Assembly: GCF_008692845.1 (NCBI RefSeq) | Contig: NZ_VXJW01000002.1 | Location: forward strand, 124,001-188,000 | From: Salmonella enterica subsp. arizonae | GTDB lineage: Bacteria; Pseudomonadota; Gammaproteobacteria; Enterobacterales; Enterobacteriaceae | Length of the DNA: 64,000 nucleotides | Direction of reading: 5' to 3' | Part shown: piece by piece, positions 49,208 to 60,640 of the stretch | How positions within the stretch are numbered: position 1 is the first letter of the stretch | How the letters are laid out: every line of letters begins with the position of its first letter | Program-made: the position numbers and the translations under genes | The notes under the pieces: generated by a model | The model's input: the letters and a program-made list of their open reading frames with translations, nothing else | The model's database searches: none | Told to the model about the DNA's origin: nothing

Positions 49208-49924
49208 TTATGCGCTACGCTGCAACAGCATCGACTTAATATGGCCGATAGCGCGCGTCGGGTTCAGTCCCTTAGGACATACACTGACGCAGTTCATAAT
49301 ACTGTGACAGCGGAATACGCTGAATGCATCGCTCATCCCTTCCAGACGACTGTCGGTCTCGGTATCACGGCTATCGATCAGGAATCGATACGCCGCGAGC
49401 AGCCCCGCCGGACCGATAAACTTATCTGGGTTCCACCAGAATGACGGGCAGGATGTTGAGCAACAGGCGCAAAGAATACATTCATACAGCCCATCAAGTT
49501 TTTCACGCTGCTCCGGCATCTGCAAATGCTCGCGAGCCGGTGGATTTTGCCCATTATTCAATAAGTAAGGCTTAATCTTCTCATATTGTGCGTAGAATTG
49601 CCCCATGTCTACCACCAAATCGCGGATGACCGGCAAACCGGGTAGCGGGCGAATCACAATCTTCTTACCTGGATGATGCAGCGCCGAAATCGGGGTGATA
49701 CAGGCCAGACCATTCTTACCGTTCATATTCAAGCCATCGGAACCACACACACCTTCGCGGCAGGAACGGCGGAAAGACAGACTGGGATCTTTTTCTTTAA
49801 GCTGGATTAACGCATCCAGCAGCATCATGTCACGCCCTTCTTCGCCTTCCAGGGTGTAATCCTGCATACGCGGAGCGTTATCAACATCCGGGTTATAACG
49901 ATAAATCGAAAATTCGAGTTTCAT
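49208..49924 (-). CDS. sdhB: SdhB, succinate dehydrogenase iron-sulfur subunit
   Basis: A 238-residue iron-sulfur subunit. The 2Fe-2S ligands lie in SCREGVCGSDGLNMNG (about 55-75). The 4Fe-4S and 3Fe-4S ligands lie in CILCACCSTSCPS (about 149-161) and the CHSIMNCVSVCPKGLNP region (about 206-222). The second of two tandem Mets was chosen as the start. It follows sdhA by 16 bases. Confidence 0.98.
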   Translation of the reverse strand: MKLEFSIYRYNPDVDNAPRMQDYTLEGEEGRDMMLLDALIQLKEKDPSLSFRRSCREGVCGSDGLNMNGKNGLACITPISALHHPGKKIVIRPLPGLPVIRDLVVDMGQFYAQYEKIKPYLLNNGQNPPAREHLQMPEQREKLDGLYECILCACCSTSCPSFWWNPDKFIGPAGLLAAYRFLIDSRDTETDSRLEGMSDAFSVFRCHSIMNCVSVCPKGLNPTRAIGHIKSMLLQRSA

Positions 49925-49940
49925 CATCCTGTCTCCGCAA

Positions 49941-51707
49941 TTAATAAGTACGAATCTTCGGCGGGAACGCCGGACGCAGTTTAGGTTCCATATTGACGCT
50001 TCGGCGCGTCATGGATTCCGTTTGCGGTTGATACAGGGTATGACACAACCAGTTGGCATCATCACGCTCCGGGAAATCGAAGCGACTATGCGCGCCGCGG
50101 CTTTCCGTCCGGAAATTCGCGGATACAGCAGTGGCGTAGGCGGTTTCCATCAGGTTATCCAGCTCCAGACACTCAACACGCTGGGTATTAAACTCACTGG
50201 AAGTGTCATCCAGACGGGCGTTTTTCAGGCGCTCGCGGATCACTTTCAACTGCTCAAGCCCTTTCGCCATCGCATCGCCTTCACGGAATACGGAGAAGTT
50301 ATGCTGCATACACTCCTGCAGCGCTTTGCGGATAGCCACCGGATCTTCGCCGTTGCGGTTGTTGTTCCAGCGATTCAGGCGCTCCAGAGAACCTTCAACA
50401 TCGGACTCGCTGGCGTCGCGCAGCACGCCCTGCTCGGCGATGGATTCCTGCAAATGCAACCCCGCCGCGCGGCCAAAGACCACCAGGTCCAGCAGCGAGT
50501 TACCGCCCAGACGGTTGGCGCCGTGTACGGATACGCAGGCGATTTCACCCACCGCGAACAACCCCGGAATGACCACGTCTTCGCCCTGCTCGTTCACAGT
50601 CAGCGCCTGGCCGGTGACTTTGGTCGGAATACCGCCCATCATGTAGTGGCAGGTCGGGATAACCGGAATCGGCTCTTTCACCGGGTCAACGTGGGCGAAA
50701 GTACGGGACAGCTCCAGGATACCCGGCAGGCGGGATTCCAGCACCTCTTTACCCAGGTGATCCAGTTTCAGTTTAGCGTGCGGCCCCCACGGGCCGTCGC
50801 AGCCGCGGCCTTCACGGATTTCGATCATGATGGAACGCGCCACCACGTCACGACCCGCCAGGTCTTTGGCGTTCGGCGCATAACGCTCCATAAAGCGCTC
50901 GCCATGTTTGTTCAGCAAGTAACCGCCTTCGCCGCGGCAACCCTCTGTAACCAGAACGCCCGCCCCGGCGATACCGGTCGGGTGGAACTGCCACATTTCC
51001 ATGTCCTGCACCGGGACACCGGCACGCAGCGCCATACCGACACCGTCGCCGGTGTTGATGTGGGCATTAGTGGTGGACTGGTAGATTCGCCCTGCGCCGC
51101 CGGTCGCCAGCACGGTCGCGCGGGCTTTAAAATAAACCACTTCGCCGGTTTCAATGCATAAAGCGGTACACCCCACCACCGCGCCATCCTGGTTTTTCAC
51201 CAGATCCAGCGCATACCATTCGGAGAAAATCGTAGTGTGGTTTTTCAAATTCTGCTGATAGAGCGTATGTAGCAAGGCGTGACCGGTACGGTCAGCCGCC
51301 GCCGCGGTACGTGCCGCCTGCTCACCGCCGAAGTTCTTCGACTGGCCGCCGAACGGGCGCTGATAGATACGTCCATCATCAAGACGGGAGAACGGCAGCC
51401 CCATGTGCTCCAGCTCCAGAATCGCTTCCGGGCCGGTCTTACACATATATTCAATAGCGTCCTGGTCACCAATGTAATCCGACCCTTTTACGGTATCGTA
51501 CATGTGCCATTCCCAGTTATCTTCATGGCTATTACCGAGCGCCACGGTGATGCCGCCCTGCGCGGAAACGGTATGCGATCGGGTTGGGAACACTTTAGAC
51601 AGCAGCGCACAGGTTTGGCCGCTTTGGGAAATTTGCAGCGCCGCGCGCATACCCGCGCCGCCTGCGCCGATAACAACAGCATCAAATTCTCTGACTGGCA
51701 GTTTCAT
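49941..51707 (-). CDS. sdhA: SdhA, succinate dehydrogenase flavoprotein
   Basis: A 588-residue flavoprotein that oxidises succinate. FAD is covalently linked at His45 in [11 protein letters not shown]. The dinucleotide motif [14 protein letters not shown] is at the N-terminus, and the active-site HPTGIAGAG and [15 protein letters not shown] segments are intact. ATG 51707 overlaps the sdhD stop by one base, and was chosen over an earlier in-frame Met at 51719. Confidence 0.98.
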   Translation of the reverse strand: MKLPVREFDAVVIGAGGAGMRAALQISQSGQTCALLSKVFPTRSHTVSAQGGITVALGNSHEDNWEWHMYDTVKGSDYIGDQDAIEYMCKTGPEAILELEHMGLPFSRLDDGRIYQRPFGGQSKNFGGEQAARTAAAADRTGHALLHTLYQQNLKNHTTIFSEWYALDLVKNQDGAVVGCTALCIETGEVVYFKARATVLATGGAGRIYQSTTNAHINTGDGVGMALRAGVPVQDMEMWQFHPTGIAGAGVLVTEGCRGEGGYLLNKHGERFMERYAPNAKDLAGRDVVARSIMIEIREGRGCDGPWGPHAKLKLDHLGKEVLESRLPGILELSRTFAHVDPVKEPIPVIPTCHYMMGGIPTKVTGQALTVNEQGEDVVIPGLFAVGEIACVSVHGANRLGGNSLLDLVVFGRAAGLHLQESIAEQGVLRDASESDVEGSLERLNRWNNNRNGEDPVAIRKALQECMQHNFSVFREGDAMAKGLEQLKVIRERLKNARLDDTSSEFNTQRVECLELDNLMETAYATAVSANFRTESRGAHSRFDFPERDDANWLCHTLYQPQTESMTRRSVNMEPKLRPAFPPKIRTY

Positions 51708-52054
51708 CACACACCCCACACCACAACAAATCCATAGATGACGTAAACCACCAGAGCAACAACGATAACGAGTTGCAGTAACAGGCGCACTGCCAGTGGT
51801 TTAACGTAGTCGGTCAACACCTGCCACATGCCGATCCAGGCATGAATCAAGATGGAAAAAAGCGCCAGCAGGGTGAAGACTTTGGTGAAGGCCGATGAGA
51901 AGAAACTGGTCCAGACTTCAAAGGTCAGCTCGCCGCTCGTGGCGAAAAAACCCACCATGTAGATGATGTATAACGTCAGAACGATAGCAGTAGCACGGAC
52001 CAGGATGAAATCATGTACGCCATTGCGTCCTAATGCGGAGGCGTTGCTTACCAT
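51707..52054 (-). CDS. sdhD: SdhD, succinate dehydrogenase membrane anchor
   Basis: A 115-residue anchor subunit with three helices (about 15-37, 55-79, 88-113). The heme/quinone region includes [13 protein letters not shown] and [15 protein letters not shown]. The start at ATG 52054 ([10 protein letters not shown]) gives the family length and overlaps the sdhC stop region by seven bases. The frame extends upstream to 52216 but inside sdhC. Confidence 0.97.
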   Translation of the reverse strand: MVSNASALGRNGVHDFILVRATAIVLTLYIIYMVGFFATSGELTFEVWTSFFSSAFTKVFTLLALFSILIHAWIGMWQVLTDYVKPLAVRLLLQLVIVVALVVYVIYGFVVVWGV

Positions 52055-52437
52055 ACGAGGACTCCTGCGAGAAGTGAAAGCACGACAGTGATAACAAAAG
52101 AGATTTTGGCAGAGCGTTGACCCGCTTCGAATGTTTCTTCCAGATAACCAAAATCCATTAACATGTGACGAATTCCAACGATGACGTGATACGCCAACGC
52201 GGTAAGGATGCCCCACATGATAAATTTAACGAGGAAGCCGTCCATGATGTCGGCGGCTTGCTGGAACCCTTCCGGGGAAGAGAGGCTGGTGCCCAGTAGC
52301 CACAGTAGTATGCCGACTGCGATGAAAGTAATCACACCGGATACGCGATGGAGAATGGACGCTATCGCTGTGATGGGGAACCGAATCGTTTGTAGATCCA
52401 GATTGACAGGTCTTTGTTTTTTCACATTTCTTATCAT
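52048..52437 (-). CDS. sdhC: SdhC, succinate dehydrogenase cytochrome b556 subunit
   Basis: A 129-residue heme b and ubiquinone-binding anchor with three helices. Key residues occur in [12 protein letters not shown] (Ser27/Arg31 quinone site) and [16 protein letters not shown] (heme His). First gene of sdhCDAB. The start at 52437 ([10 protein letters not shown]) was chosen over 52452. The sdhC leader is the target of RyhB and Spot 42 in E. coli. Confidence 0.97.
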   Translation of the reverse strand: MIRNVKKQRPVNLDLQTIRFPITAIASILHRVSGVITFIAVGILLWLLGTSLSSPEGFQQAADIMDGFLVKFIMWGILTALAYHVIVGIRHMLMDFGYLEETFEAGQRSAKISFVITVVLSLLAGVLVW

Positions 52438-53191
52438 GAATAACGCCCACATGCTGTTCTTATTATTCCCTTAAGACTTCGGTTACAGAGGTGAATCTAC
52501 CTGTAGCCAGAAAGACGACGGGATTTCCTTCCTCCGGTCTGCGTGCGGGTCAGACAGCGTCCTTTCTATAACTGCGCGTCATGTAAAATACTGCTTCCAG
52601 TAGCTAAAACGACACGTTACAACGCTGGGTGGCTCGGGATTGCAGGGTATTCCGGAGGCCTGGCGGCAGTATAGGACGTTCACAAAATCATTACAATTAA
52701 CCTACATATAGTTTGTCGGGTTTTATCCTGAACAGTGACGCAGGTCACGATAACAACATTTTTTTAATTTTCAATCATCTGATTTGACAAACATTAAACA
52801 AAGTTGTTACAAACAACACCAGAAAAAGCATATAATGCGTAAAAGTTATGGGGTCACTCTTTCACCTGCTAATAAGTTATGCAACAGTGTGATGATATTG
52901 ACCCATTCTTTCAGGACAGTTATTAGTGATAGACAGGTTACATTACCCGGATTGCTACGTTCCTGATTTGCTGCTAATTCGACATAAATCAAACCGTTAC
53001 CTGCAAGCGCCCATTGCTCTGTACCCAGGTCATCCCCTCTTTCACAGAGCGGCGAGCCAAATAACAAACTGGTAACGGTTGATTGATGCATACACAGAAT
53101 CTTTCATGCACTAACGACGAGGAAGATGACGTGGAGAAGGCAAGTCTGAGTTCCGGCAGTCTTAAGCAATAAGGCGCTAAGGAGACCGTAA
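52438..53191. promoter_or_regulatory. Divergent sdhC-gltA control region
   Basis: About 750 noncoding bases. A perfect TATAAT at 52831-52836 (plus strand) lies about 360 bases upstream of gltA, close to where the distal gltA promoter is found in E. coli. A+T-rich ArcA-type repeats (ACAAACATTAAACAAAG) lie near 52788. The short frames here lack family support. Confidence 0.55.
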
Positions 53192-54475
53192 ATGGCTGAT
53201 AAAAAGGCAAAAATCACCCTCACTGGTGACACTGCTATTGAACTGGATGTGCTAAAAGGTACACTCGGTCAAGATGTTATTGATATTCGTAGTCTCGGTT
53301 CAAAAGGAGTTTTCACTTTTGACCCTGGTTTCACCTCTACCGCATCCTGCGAATCTAAAATCACCTTCATCGACGGCGACGAAGGCATTTTACTGCATCG
53401 CGGTTTCCCGATTGACCAGCTTGCTACCGACTCCAACTATCTGGAAGTCTGTTACATCCTGCTGTACGGTGAAAAACCGACGCAGGAGGAGTATGACGAG
53501 TTCAGAACGACAGTCACCCGCCATACGATGATCCATGAGCAAATCACTCGCCTGTTCCACGCTTTCCGTCGCGATTCACATCCGATGGCGGTGATGTGCG
53601 GGATCACTGGCGCGCTAGCGGCGTTCTACCACGACTCGCTGGATGTGAATAATCCACGCCACCGTGAAATCGCGGCGTTCCGTCTGTTGTCCAAAATGCC
53701 GACAATGGCGGCAATGTGTTACAAATATTCAATCGGTCAGCCGTTTGTTTATCCGCGCAACGACCTTTCATACGCCGGTAACTTCCTGAACATGATGTTC
53801 TCCACGCCGTGTGAAACCTATGAAGTGAACCCGGTACTGGAACGCGCGATGGACCGTATTCTGATCCTGCACGCCGATCATGAGCAGAACGCCTCTACGT
53901 CAACGGTACGTACCGCAGGCTCAAGCGGCGCCAACCCGTTCGCCTGCATTGCCGCCGGGATCGCCTCTCTGTGGGGACCCGCGCACGGCGGCGCAAACGA
54001 AGCCGCGTTGAAAATGCTGGAAGAAATCAGCTCCGTTAAACACATTCCGGAATTTGTTCGTCGTGCGAAGGACAAGAATGATTCTTTCCGCCTGATGGGC
54101 TTCGGTCATCGTGTTTACAAAAACTACGATCCGCGCGCTACCGTGATGCGTGAAACCTGCCACGAAGTGCTGAAAGAACTGGGTACGAAAGACGATCTGC
54201 TGGAAGTGGCGATGGAGCTTGAGCACATTGCGCTGAACGACCCGTACTTTATTGAGAAGAAACTGTACCCGAACGTCGACTTCTATTCCGGTATTATTCT
54301 CAAGGCAATGGGTATTCCGTCTTCGATGTTCACCGTGATCTTCGCCATGGCGCGTACCGTCGGCTGGATAGCCCACTGGAATGAAATGCACAGCGAAGGC
54401 ATGAAAATCGCCCGTCCTCGTCAGCTTTACACCGGCTACGAAAAGCGCGATTTTAAATCGGCGCTGAAGCGTTAA
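53192..54475 (+). CDS. gltA: GltA, citrate synthase
   Basis: A 427-residue type II, NADH-inhibited citrate synthase that joins acetyl-CoA and oxaloacetate. Catalytic segments are [15 protein letters not shown] (His about 264) and [13 protein letters not shown] (His about 305), with the third Asp in VDFYSG. The zone [20 protein letters not shown] near the N-terminus is typical of the Gram-negative allosteric type, cited here by location. AAGGAGA precedes the start. Confidence 0.99.
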   Translation: MADKKAKITLTGDTAIELDVLKGTLGQDVIDIRSLGSKGVFTFDPGFTSTASCESKITFIDGDEGILLHRGFPIDQLATDSNYLEVCYILLYGEKPTQEEYDEFRTTVTRHTMIHEQITRLFHAFRRDSHPMAVMCGITGALAAFYHDSLDVNNPRHREIAAFRLLSKMPTMAAMCYKYSIGQPFVYPRNDLSYAGNFLNMMFSTPCETYEVNPVLERAMDRILILHADHEQNASTSTVRTAGSSGANPFACIAAGIASLWGPAHGGANEAALKMLEEISSVKHIPEFVRRAKDKNDSFRLMGFGHRVYKNYDPRATVMRETCHEVLKELGTKDDLLEVAMELEHIALNDPYFIEKKLYPNVDFYSGIILKAMGIPSSMFTVIFAMARTVGWIAHWNEMHSEGMKIARPRQLYTGYEKRDFKSALKR

Positions 54476-54483
54476 TTGAAAAC

Positions 54484-54511
54484 CGGATGGCGACACAACC
54501 ATCGCCATCCG
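54484..54511 (+). terminator. Hairpin after gltA (REP-like/terminator)
   Basis: Perfect 10-bp stem CGGATGGCGA/TCGCCATCCG with an 8-base loop, 9 bases after the gltA stop. C- and T-rich sequence follows (CCCCTTTTTTC). It combines REP-like sequence with terminator features. Confidence 0.7.
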
Positions 54512-54609
54512 TTACATTTCCCCTTTTTTCTTATCCTCATTATTTTATTGTCATCCCGTACTCTCTATGATTAATTAAGGTTTCGCTAAATATCATCAGG
54601 GAGCATGGA

Positions 54610-55656
54610 ATGCCGATTTTGCAGTGGTTTTTATTGTTCCTGTTATCGCTGCTTATTTCCCTTATTTTCCTCTGGCTGCATCTTCCGGCGGCGATGCTGC
54701 TCGGTCCGATGATTGCGGGTATCGTTTTTAGCTTACGGGGCTGTTCGCTGCAACTTCCGCGCGGTATTTTTCTCGCTGCGCAGGCTATTCTTGGCTGTAT
54801 GATCGCCCAAAATCTAACCGGTTCGCTATTAACCACCCTTGCCCTCTACTGGCCGGTCGTGCTTCTCGTGTTGCTGATAACGTTGCTTTCCAGCGCTATA
54901 GTCGGCTGGCTTCTGGTGCGTTACAGCTCGTTGCCCGGCAATACCGGCGCATGGGGGTCTTCGCCTGGCGGCGCGGCGGCGATGGTAGCGATGGCGCAAG
55001 ATTACGGTGCGGATATCCGATTAGTGGCGTTTATGCAGTATCTGCGGGTACTGTTTGTCGCTGGCGCTGCGGTGTTGGTGACACGCCTGATACTCGGCGA
55101 TAGCGCGATAGCGGTCAGCCAGCAGAAGAGCTGGTTTCCGCCGCTTAGCGGTAATTTGTTGACGACGCTCCTGTTAGCGATTGTGGCGGGCATTGCCGGT
55201 CGTCTGATGCGTATCCCTTCCGGCACGATGCTGCTCCCGATGCTGGCAGGCGCGCTTCTCCATTCGCATGGCATTATTGAGATTGAATTACCCGAATGGT
55301 TGCTGGCCGTGGCCTATATGGCGATAGGCTGGCGTATCGGTCTGGGCTTCGACAAACAGATTTTTTTTATGGCGTTGCGTCCATTGCCGCAAATCTTATT
55401 TTCAATTTTCGCGCTGATGGCGATTTGCGCTGCGATGGCGTGGGGAATGGCCCGCTACATGCAGATTGATTTTATGACGGCTTATCTTGCCACCAGTCCC
55501 GGCGGTCTGGATACGGTTGCCGCGATCGCGGTCGGAAGCAGCGCCGATATGGCGCTAATCATGGCAATGCAAACCCTACGGCTGTTCAGCATTCTGTTAG
55601 CAGGTCCGACAGTGGCCCGTTTTATTTCAACCTATGCGCCAAAACAGAGCGCATAA
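54610..55656 (+). CDS. abrB: AbrB-family inner-membrane protein (YbgN)
   Basis: A 348-residue membrane protein of the AbrB (ammonia monooxygenase-related) family with about nine helices. The two repeated family signatures GAWGSSPGGAAAMVAMAQDYGAD and ATSPGGLDTVAAIA, cited by cores SSPGGAAAM and TSPGGLDTV, mark the duplicated permease domain. The function is not firmly established; it has been described as a putative regulator of aidB expression. It starts MPILQWFLLFLL and converges with nei. Confidence 0.9.
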   Translation: MPILQWFLLFLLSLLISLIFLWLHLPAAMLLGPMIAGIVFSLRGCSLQLPRGIFLAAQAILGCMIAQNLTGSLLTTLALYWPVVLLVLLITLLSSAIVGWLLVRYSSLPGNTGAWGSSPGGAAAMVAMAQDYGADIRLVAFMQYLRVLFVAGAAVLVTRLILGDSAIAVSQQKSWFPPLSGNLLTTLLLAIVAGIAGRLMRIPSGTMLLPMLAGALLHSHGIIEIELPEWLLAVAYMAIGWRIGLGFDKQIFFMALRPLPQILFSIFALMAICAAMAWGMARYMQIDFMTAYLATSPGGLDTVAAIAVGSSADMALIMAMQTLRLFSILLAGPTVARFISTYAPKQSA

Positions 55657-55662
55657 CGCTGA

Positions 55663-56454
55663 TTATTTCTGGCAGTGGGGACACCAGTAAAACGGGCGTG
55701 AGGAAAGCGTTGTCTTTTCGATAATGCCGCCGCACCGCTCGCACGCTTCGCCATCCCGGTGGAACACCTTAAAGCGAAACTGCGCGCCATGATGCTTATT
55801 CTCATCCGTCTGGCCGCGCGTAGCGTAGGAAAGACGTGGAATATCCAACAGCGCGTGGGATAGCGTGTTCAGTTGCGCCTCGCTGAGATCTTTCGCTTTA
55901 TGCTGCCCGGTTAATTCTGACTGCCAGAGGATTTCAACGCGCAGATAATTCCCCAGCCCTGCCAGAAAGGCCTGATCCAGCAGCAGCCCGGAGAATTGTC
56001 GGTTGCGAAAACGCGGCGACAGCAATCGAGCTTTAACCTCTTCCGGGGTAAGACGCGCGTCCAGCACATCCGGACCGACTCGCTGTAAAAAAGGGTGCGT
56101 CGTGAGCTGCTCTGCTGTCAGCATTTCGATATCAGACGCGCTGTAAAGCAGAATAGTTTTATCCGCTGTTTGTAGCCTGACGCGCAATATACGTGTGGTG
56201 TGCGGTATTTCACCGGTGTCGATCACCCGCCATACGCCATAAAGTTGGTTGTGACTGTAGAGCGTCAGGCCATTTGAAAAGTGGGTCAGTAACGCTTTTC
56301 CGCGCGTCTCTATCCGGGTAACCATTTGACCTGTAAGCTGCGATTCATATGGTTTTAACTGTGCAAAGGCAAACCAGACATCGGTTAAGAGTTTGCCTTT
56401 AATTGCCGCCTCCAGATGATCCGCCGCACGACGAATTTCCGGACCTTCAGGCAT
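55663..56454 (-). CDS. nei: Nei, endonuclease VIII
   Basis: A 263-residue DNA glycosylase/AP lyase removing oxidised pyrimidines. Catalytic Pro1 and Glu2 follow the initiator Met ([15 protein letters not shown]), Lys52-type region GKALLTHF is present, and the C-terminal zinc finger CERCGG...CPHCQK is intact. It converges with abrB (7-base gap). Confidence 0.97.
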   Translation of the reverse strand: MPEGPEIRRAADHLEAAIKGKLLTDVWFAFAQLKPYESQLTGQMVTRIETRGKALLTHFSNGLTLYSHNQLYGVWRVIDTGEIPHTTRILRVRLQTADKTILLYSASDIEMLTAEQLTTHPFLQRVGPDVLDARLTPEEVKARLLSPRFRNRQFSGLLLDQAFLAGLGNYLRVEILWQSELTGQHKAKDLSEAQLNTLSHALLDIPRLSYATRGQTDENKHHGAQFRFKVFHRDGEACERCGGIIEKTTLSSRPFYWCPHCQK

Positions 56455-57246
56455 AATAATATCCTTTGTTAACAGATGAGTAGTGAGCTGTAGCGCTCAC
56501 TATGACAGCATCGTCTTTCAGCTACAGCGCCGTCGCTATCGCTTTGATCATGTCTTTTTATCCGACAGCTTCTGCATCGCTCGGGAACAGTACTAAAATT
56601 CGCCACCATTAGCATCATCGACCTCTAACTATAGGCGCTACATAACATAATAACGCGTAATTATTGTTGAAAAAAGTTCGCCATTTTACGAAAGCCGTCA
56701 GTCCTTTCCCCTGGGGTAAACATGGGCGGGCAAAAGTGTAGCGGTATTAGGCGCAGCTATGTAAGGTTATTCCAGATATTTTTGTTAGCGCTTTTAGTGT
56801 CCAGATCTGGATTGTCAATTACATCAGTTCCCCACAGCTACATCAGTTTTTCCAACAAGGGCCCGGTCATCCACTTATCGCTGGACTGCTGCAGAAAGCG
56901 GGTGACTCTGGCCTGACGACGGCTTTCAACGCTCACAGGATGATTTATGGCAACAGGCAGGATATAGTGAAACTGACAGAACAATTTTCCAGCATTATGC
57001 GGTTGCGGTTATGTAATAAATCAGCACGCATAATAAGCCCCAGCTTTTTGACTTTTTATGATTTGATACTTAAGGGCGTCGATAAATTAGTTATCAATCT
57101 GTTCGATATCACTTTGGTTATTTTTAAATAATATATTAAGAGGGGATGTATGTTGTATTGAATACATTTCCCCCCTCTTGATATTAAGAAAACGGTATAC
57201 AATAAGCTTTAGCAGACGTAATATAATAGCTTCAATCGTCTGATTC
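56455..57246. other. Gene-poor stretch between nei and pxpA
   Basis: About 790 bases with no recognised intact gene. Short frames are present. One reads QFFQQGPGHPLIAGLLQKAG and continues DSGLTTAFNAHRMIYGN on the plus strand, from about 56830 to 57129. It looks coding-like but lacks a clear start. The nei promoter lies at the left. In other Salmonella this interval carries a cell-surface glycosyltransferase island (from memory), so this may be an empty or deleted site. Confidence 0.5.
57138..57179 (-). terminator. Hairpin downstream of pxpA
   Basis: Arms AAGAGGGG...ATGTAT and ATACAT...CCCCTCTT pair with a small bulge around a GTTGTATTGA loop, followed on the minus strand by TTAATATATTATTT. 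It is placed to end the pxpBCA transcript about 70 bases after pxpA. Confidence 0.6.
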
Positions 57247-57981
57247 TCAGAAACTAACGTGTATATTACGCGCATTAAACGCGGCGCGTAGCCTGCGTGC
57301 GAATGCAAGCGCATACTCGCCGTCGCCATGAATGCACACCGTTTGCGCCGTGACATTCGTCCACACGCCAGTAACGCTTTTCACTCTCCCGGCTTGCACC
57401 ATATCCAGCGTTTGCGCCAGCGCTTGCCCTTCGTCGAGAATCAGCGCGCCAGGTTGCGTGCGCGGCACCAGGCTACCGTCGGCCTGATAGCCGCGATCGG
57501 CAAACACCTCCTGCCGCGTCGCCAGGCGATAGCGTTCACCGGCCCGGATCAGTTCGCTTCCCGCCAGTCCAACCAGTATCAGTGACGAATCATAGTCGTG
57601 TACCGCTTTCGCAATCGCCTGTGCCAGACGGGGATCTTTCGCCGCCTGGTTATAGAGCATACCGTGCGGTTTGACATGGCGCATCACGCCGCCTTGCGCC
57701 TGAACAATCGCCCCCAGCGCGCCGATTTGGTACAACGTCTGGGCGTATACCGTTTCCGGCGGCAAAACCATCGCCGTCCGCCCAAAATTATCCCGATCCG
57801 GAAAGCTGGGATGCGCGCCGATCGCCACGCCGTTTTTCAGCGCCTCGCGCACGCAGGTCAGCATGGTTTGCGCATCGCCGGCGTGAAAGCCACAGGCGAT
57901 ATTGGCGGAGGAGACCAGCGTTAATAATTCGCTGTCGCTGGCAAAGCCTTCGCCCAGGTCCGCATTTAAATCAATTTTCAT
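57247..57981 (-). CDS. pxpA: PxpA, 5-oxoprolinase subunit A
   Basis: A 244-residue LamB/YcsF-family protein. With PxpB and PxpC it hydrolyses 5-oxoproline (pyroglutamate) to glutamate using ATP. The N-terminal [22 protein letters not shown] and the [15 protein letters not shown] segment are diagnostic. It overlaps pxpC by 11 bases. Confidence 0.97.
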   Translation of the reverse strand: MKIDLNADLGEGFASDSELLTLVSSANIACGFHAGDAQTMLTCVREALKNGVAIGAHPSFPDRDNFGRTAMVLPPETVYAQTLYQIGALGAIVQAQGGVMRHVKPHGMLYNQAAKDPRLAQAIAKAVHDYDSSLILVGLAGSELIRAGERYRLATRQEVFADRGYQADGSLVPRTQPGALILDEGQALAQTLDMVQAGRVKSVTGVWTNVTAQTVCIHGDGEYALAFARRLRAAFNARNIHVSF

Positions 57982-58903
57982 GCTGGAGTCGCCAGGTTAG
58001 CTGTTCCAGATAGCGCTGACGCTCGCGGCGCGCGTTGAGCGCCTCTTCCAGCGAACATTGCACAAAATGGATCGGTTGCCCCAGCGGGACTTGCGCCAGA
58101 TGGTACATATCCGCCTCAATGATGCAGGCAATACGCGGATAGCCGCCAGTTGTCTGGGCATCATTCATCAGCACAATAGGCTGACCGTTGGAAGGCACCT
58201 GCACGACACCGGGCAGCAAACCGTGAGACAGCAGCTCGCGATCCGTTGTCCGCTTTAATGATTGCCCCTGCAAACGATAGCCCATGCGATTACTTTGCGG
58301 ACTGAGTTGCCACGGCGAACGCCAGAATGCTTCTTGCGATGCGCGATCGAACTCACGGTATTCCGGCCCCGGCAAAGCGCGGATGCGATTCCCCCACAGT
58401 AACTGCTTCACGCCCTGCGGCCCGCTAAAATGTCGCGATGGGTTGCCCGTCGCCAGCCGATCGCCATCTTTTAGCAACCGCCCTTCCAGCCCACCGATAC
58501 CAGACTTCAGATCGGTGCTACACGATCCCATCACCTCCGGCACAGCAATACCGCCCGCCACCGCCAGATAGCTACGCATCCCGTGAAGCGGACGATGCAG
58601 CGTGAGGCGCTGGCCCGCTTTTACCGGCAATCGCCAGCCTGTCCAGACAGGTTGATTATCCAATTGTGCCTCGCAGCCCGCGCCGGTGAGAGCGAACCAA
58701 CTCTCGTTTTCAAATTCGACGACCAGTTGTCCGAGGGTGATTTCCAGCCCCGGGGCATTCGCGTCGTTCCCGACCAGGAGATTAGCAGTCTGAAAGGCGG
58801 GCTTATCCAGCGCGCCGCAGTGGCTCAGTCCTGCCTGACGAAAACCGTGGCGTCCGCTGTCCTGCACAGAGGTGTAAATCCCCGCGCGAATAATATTCAG
58901 CAT
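57971..58903 (-). CDS. pxpC: PxpC, 5-oxoprolinase subunit C
   Basis: A 310-residue carboxyltransferase/allophanate-hydrolase subunit 2-type protein. It begins [18 protein letters not shown]. The RMGYRLQG and [12 protein letters not shown] segments are typical. It works with PxpB in the ATP-dependent opening of 5-oxoproline. It overlaps pxpB by 7 bases. Confidence 0.96.
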   Translation of the reverse strand: MLNIIRAGIYTSVQDSGRHGFRQAGLSHCGALDKPAFQTANLLVGNDANAPGLEITLGQLVVEFENESWFALTGAGCEAQLDNQPVWTGWRLPVKAGQRLTLHRPLHGMRSYLAVAGGIAVPEVMGSCSTDLKSGIGGLEGRLLKDGDRLATGNPSRHFSGPQGVKQLLWGNRIRALPGPEYREFDRASQEAFWRSPWQLSPQSNRMGYRLQGQSLKRTTDRELLSHGLLPGVVQVPSNGQPIVLMNDAQTTGGYPRIACIIEADMYHLAQVPLGQPIHFVQCSLEEALNARRERQRYLEQLTWRLQHEN

Positions 58904-59553
58904 ACTCCCTCCTTTTGCGGCACAAAGCGTACGCTATCGCCTGGGCGTAGCAGAACCGGGGGCTCCCGTATCGGATCGAATAACTTCAACGGCGTGAGGC
59001 CTATCAGTTGCCAGCCGCCCGGCGTGGATAATGGATAAATGCCAGTCTGCGCGCCGCCGATGCCGACGGAACCTGCCGGAACCTGCAAGCGCGGCTCCGC
59101 GCGTCTCGGCATATGAAGCGGTTCTGGTAAATTCCCAAGATAGGGAAAGCCAGGCTGGAAGCCTAAAAACCAGACGACATACTCAACGGAGGCATGCAGC
59201 TCCACGACCTGCTTTTCACTCAAACCGCTGTGCCGCGCCACCTCCGCCAGATCCGGTCCGCCTGCGCCGCCATAAATCACCGGGATCTCAACCGAACGCG
59301 AGTCCGGCTCCAGCGCCTCGCTCTCTTCCCACCAGCGCTGCAGACGTTCAATCGCATCCAGCGCCAGGGTTTGCGGTTCCCGCAGGATTACGGTGATATT
59401 GTTCATCCCAGGAATCGCTTCCACGACGTTCGGCATATCGACCAGACGCTGCGTCAGACGCCAGATACGTTTCTGGCTCGCCAGCGTAATCGGCGGTTCA
59501 AGTTCCAGGACGACCGCCGTTTCGCCTAACAGATAACAACGCGCTCGCTGCAC
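58897..59553 (-). CDS. pxpB: PxpB, 5-oxoprolinase subunit B
   Basis: A 218-residue allophanate-hydrolase subunit 1-type (KipI-like) protein. [23 protein letters not shown] and [22 protein letters not shown] regions, cited by cores [10 protein letters not shown] and GGAQTGIYP, are diagnostic. It lies 15 bases after ybgI, in the ybgI-pxpBCA(-nei) arrangement. Confidence 0.96.
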   Translation of the reverse strand: MQRARCYLLGETAVVLELEPPITLASQKRIWRLTQRLVDMPNVVEAIPGMNNITVILREPQTLALDAIERLQRWWEESEALEPDSRSVEIPVIYGGAGGPDLAEVARHSGLSEKQVVELHASVEYVVWFLGFQPGFPYLGNLPEPLHMPRRAEPRLQVPAGSVGIGGAQTGIYPLSTPGGWQLIGLTPLKLFDPIREPPVLLRPGDSVRFVPQKEGVC

Positions 59554-59568
59554 TTTATTCCCCCTCAG

Positions 59569-60312
59569 TTATGCCGGGTTAGGGATATCAATAAACGTCA
59601 CATCCAACTCCGTGTTTTCGTTCAGCCATTCGCTCAAGGCGCGAATACCGCCACGTTCAGTGGCATGGTGCCCGGCGGCATAAAAATGCAGCCCCTGCTC
59701 GCGCGCAGAATGAATAGTCTGTTCAGACACCTCGCCGGTAATAAAAGCGTCAACGCCGAAGCGGGCGGCGCTATCAATAAAACTTTGTCCGCCGCCGGTA
59801 CACCAGGCGACACGCTGGACATTCTCCGGTCCGGTATCGCCGCACCATAGCGGTTTACGCCCCAGACGCGCTTCAATCCATGAGGCCAGTTCCAGCCCCG
59901 GCACCGGCATTGAGAGTTCCCCCCACGGCACCAGCGGCTCAATTTCTCCTTTCACGGTAATACCCAATAGCGTCGCTAACTGCGCGTTGTTGCCCAGTTC
60001 AGGGTGCGCATCCAGCGGCAGGTGCCAACCGTACAAATTAATATCATTTGCCAGTAACGTTTTTAAACGACAGCGTTTCATGCCGCGAATAACAGGAGAC
60101 TCGCCTTTCCAGAAGTAACCATGATGAACAATGACCGCATCGGCCTGCAAACGCACCGCCTCATCGAGCAGCGCCTGACTTGCGGTCACGCCGGTAACGA
60201 TTTTCTGTACCGTCTCTTTTCCTTCGACCTGTAAACCATTCGGCGCATAATCGCTTATTGCCGCACTGTTCAGCTTGTCGTTAATCAGTTGTTCCAGCTC
60301 GGTGTTTTTCAT
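59569..60312 (-). CDS. ybgI: YbgI, NIF3-family dinuclear metal protein
   Basis: A 247-residue NIF3/GTP cyclohydrolase 1 type 2-like protein forming a hexameric ring with a dinuclear metal site. Metal-ligand His segments are IVHHGYFW (about 62) and GHHATERGG (about 215). The biochemical role is not settled; it has been linked to radiation resistance. Start chosen at the second of two Mets. Confidence 0.95.
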   Translation of the reverse strand: MKNTELEQLINDKLNSAAISDYAPNGLQVEGKETVQKIVTGVTASQALLDEAVRLQADAVIVHHGYFWKGESPVIRGMKRCRLKTLLANDINLYGWHLPLDAHPELGNNAQLATLLGITVKGEIEPLVPWGELSMPVPGLELASWIEARLGRKPLWCGDTGPENVQRVAWCTGGGQSFIDSAARFGVDAFITGEVSEQTIHSAREQGLHFYAAGHHATERGGIRALSEWLNENTELDVTFIDIPNPA

Positions 60313-60640
60313 CATCGCTCCCTTTAACCCACGTTCTGCTTTCCCGTTACGGGTTCAGCCTCCGTTAACATAGCCTCCCGTTAGCAGTTCGTCGATAAAC
60401 ATTTGTTTGACACATCAAGAAACAATCACACCCTGAGTTGGTGCAAATTACTTACCAAAACACGATCTGTTTAATGTATATTTATGCAATAATAACGCAT
60501 ACAGCAAAACAAATCATTTCTGTATCAAGTTGGTAACTTTAAGGAAACATGGCGATACAACAGGCTTAATAAGCTTATAAAGAAAGGCATTATCTGAGAA
60601 TGTCTCTTTCTTGCCGTAGCGCCTCTACCCCGGAAATATG
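60313..60640. other. Divergent promoter region ybgI/dtpD
   Basis: About 325 bases, A+T-rich in the middle, containing promoters for ybgI-pxp on the minus strand and dtpD on the plus strand. No extra gene was seen. Confidence 0.6.

Noticed and set aside
50022..51161. 379-codon open frame antisense to sdhA
   Set aside because: It lies entirely opposite the highly conserved sdhA sequence, has no ribosome site of note and no family resemblance; it is a shadow of G+C-rich codon use.
52846..53091. 81-codon frame in the sdhC-gltA interval
   Set aside because: No family match, no ribosome site, and it spans the gltA promoter leader.
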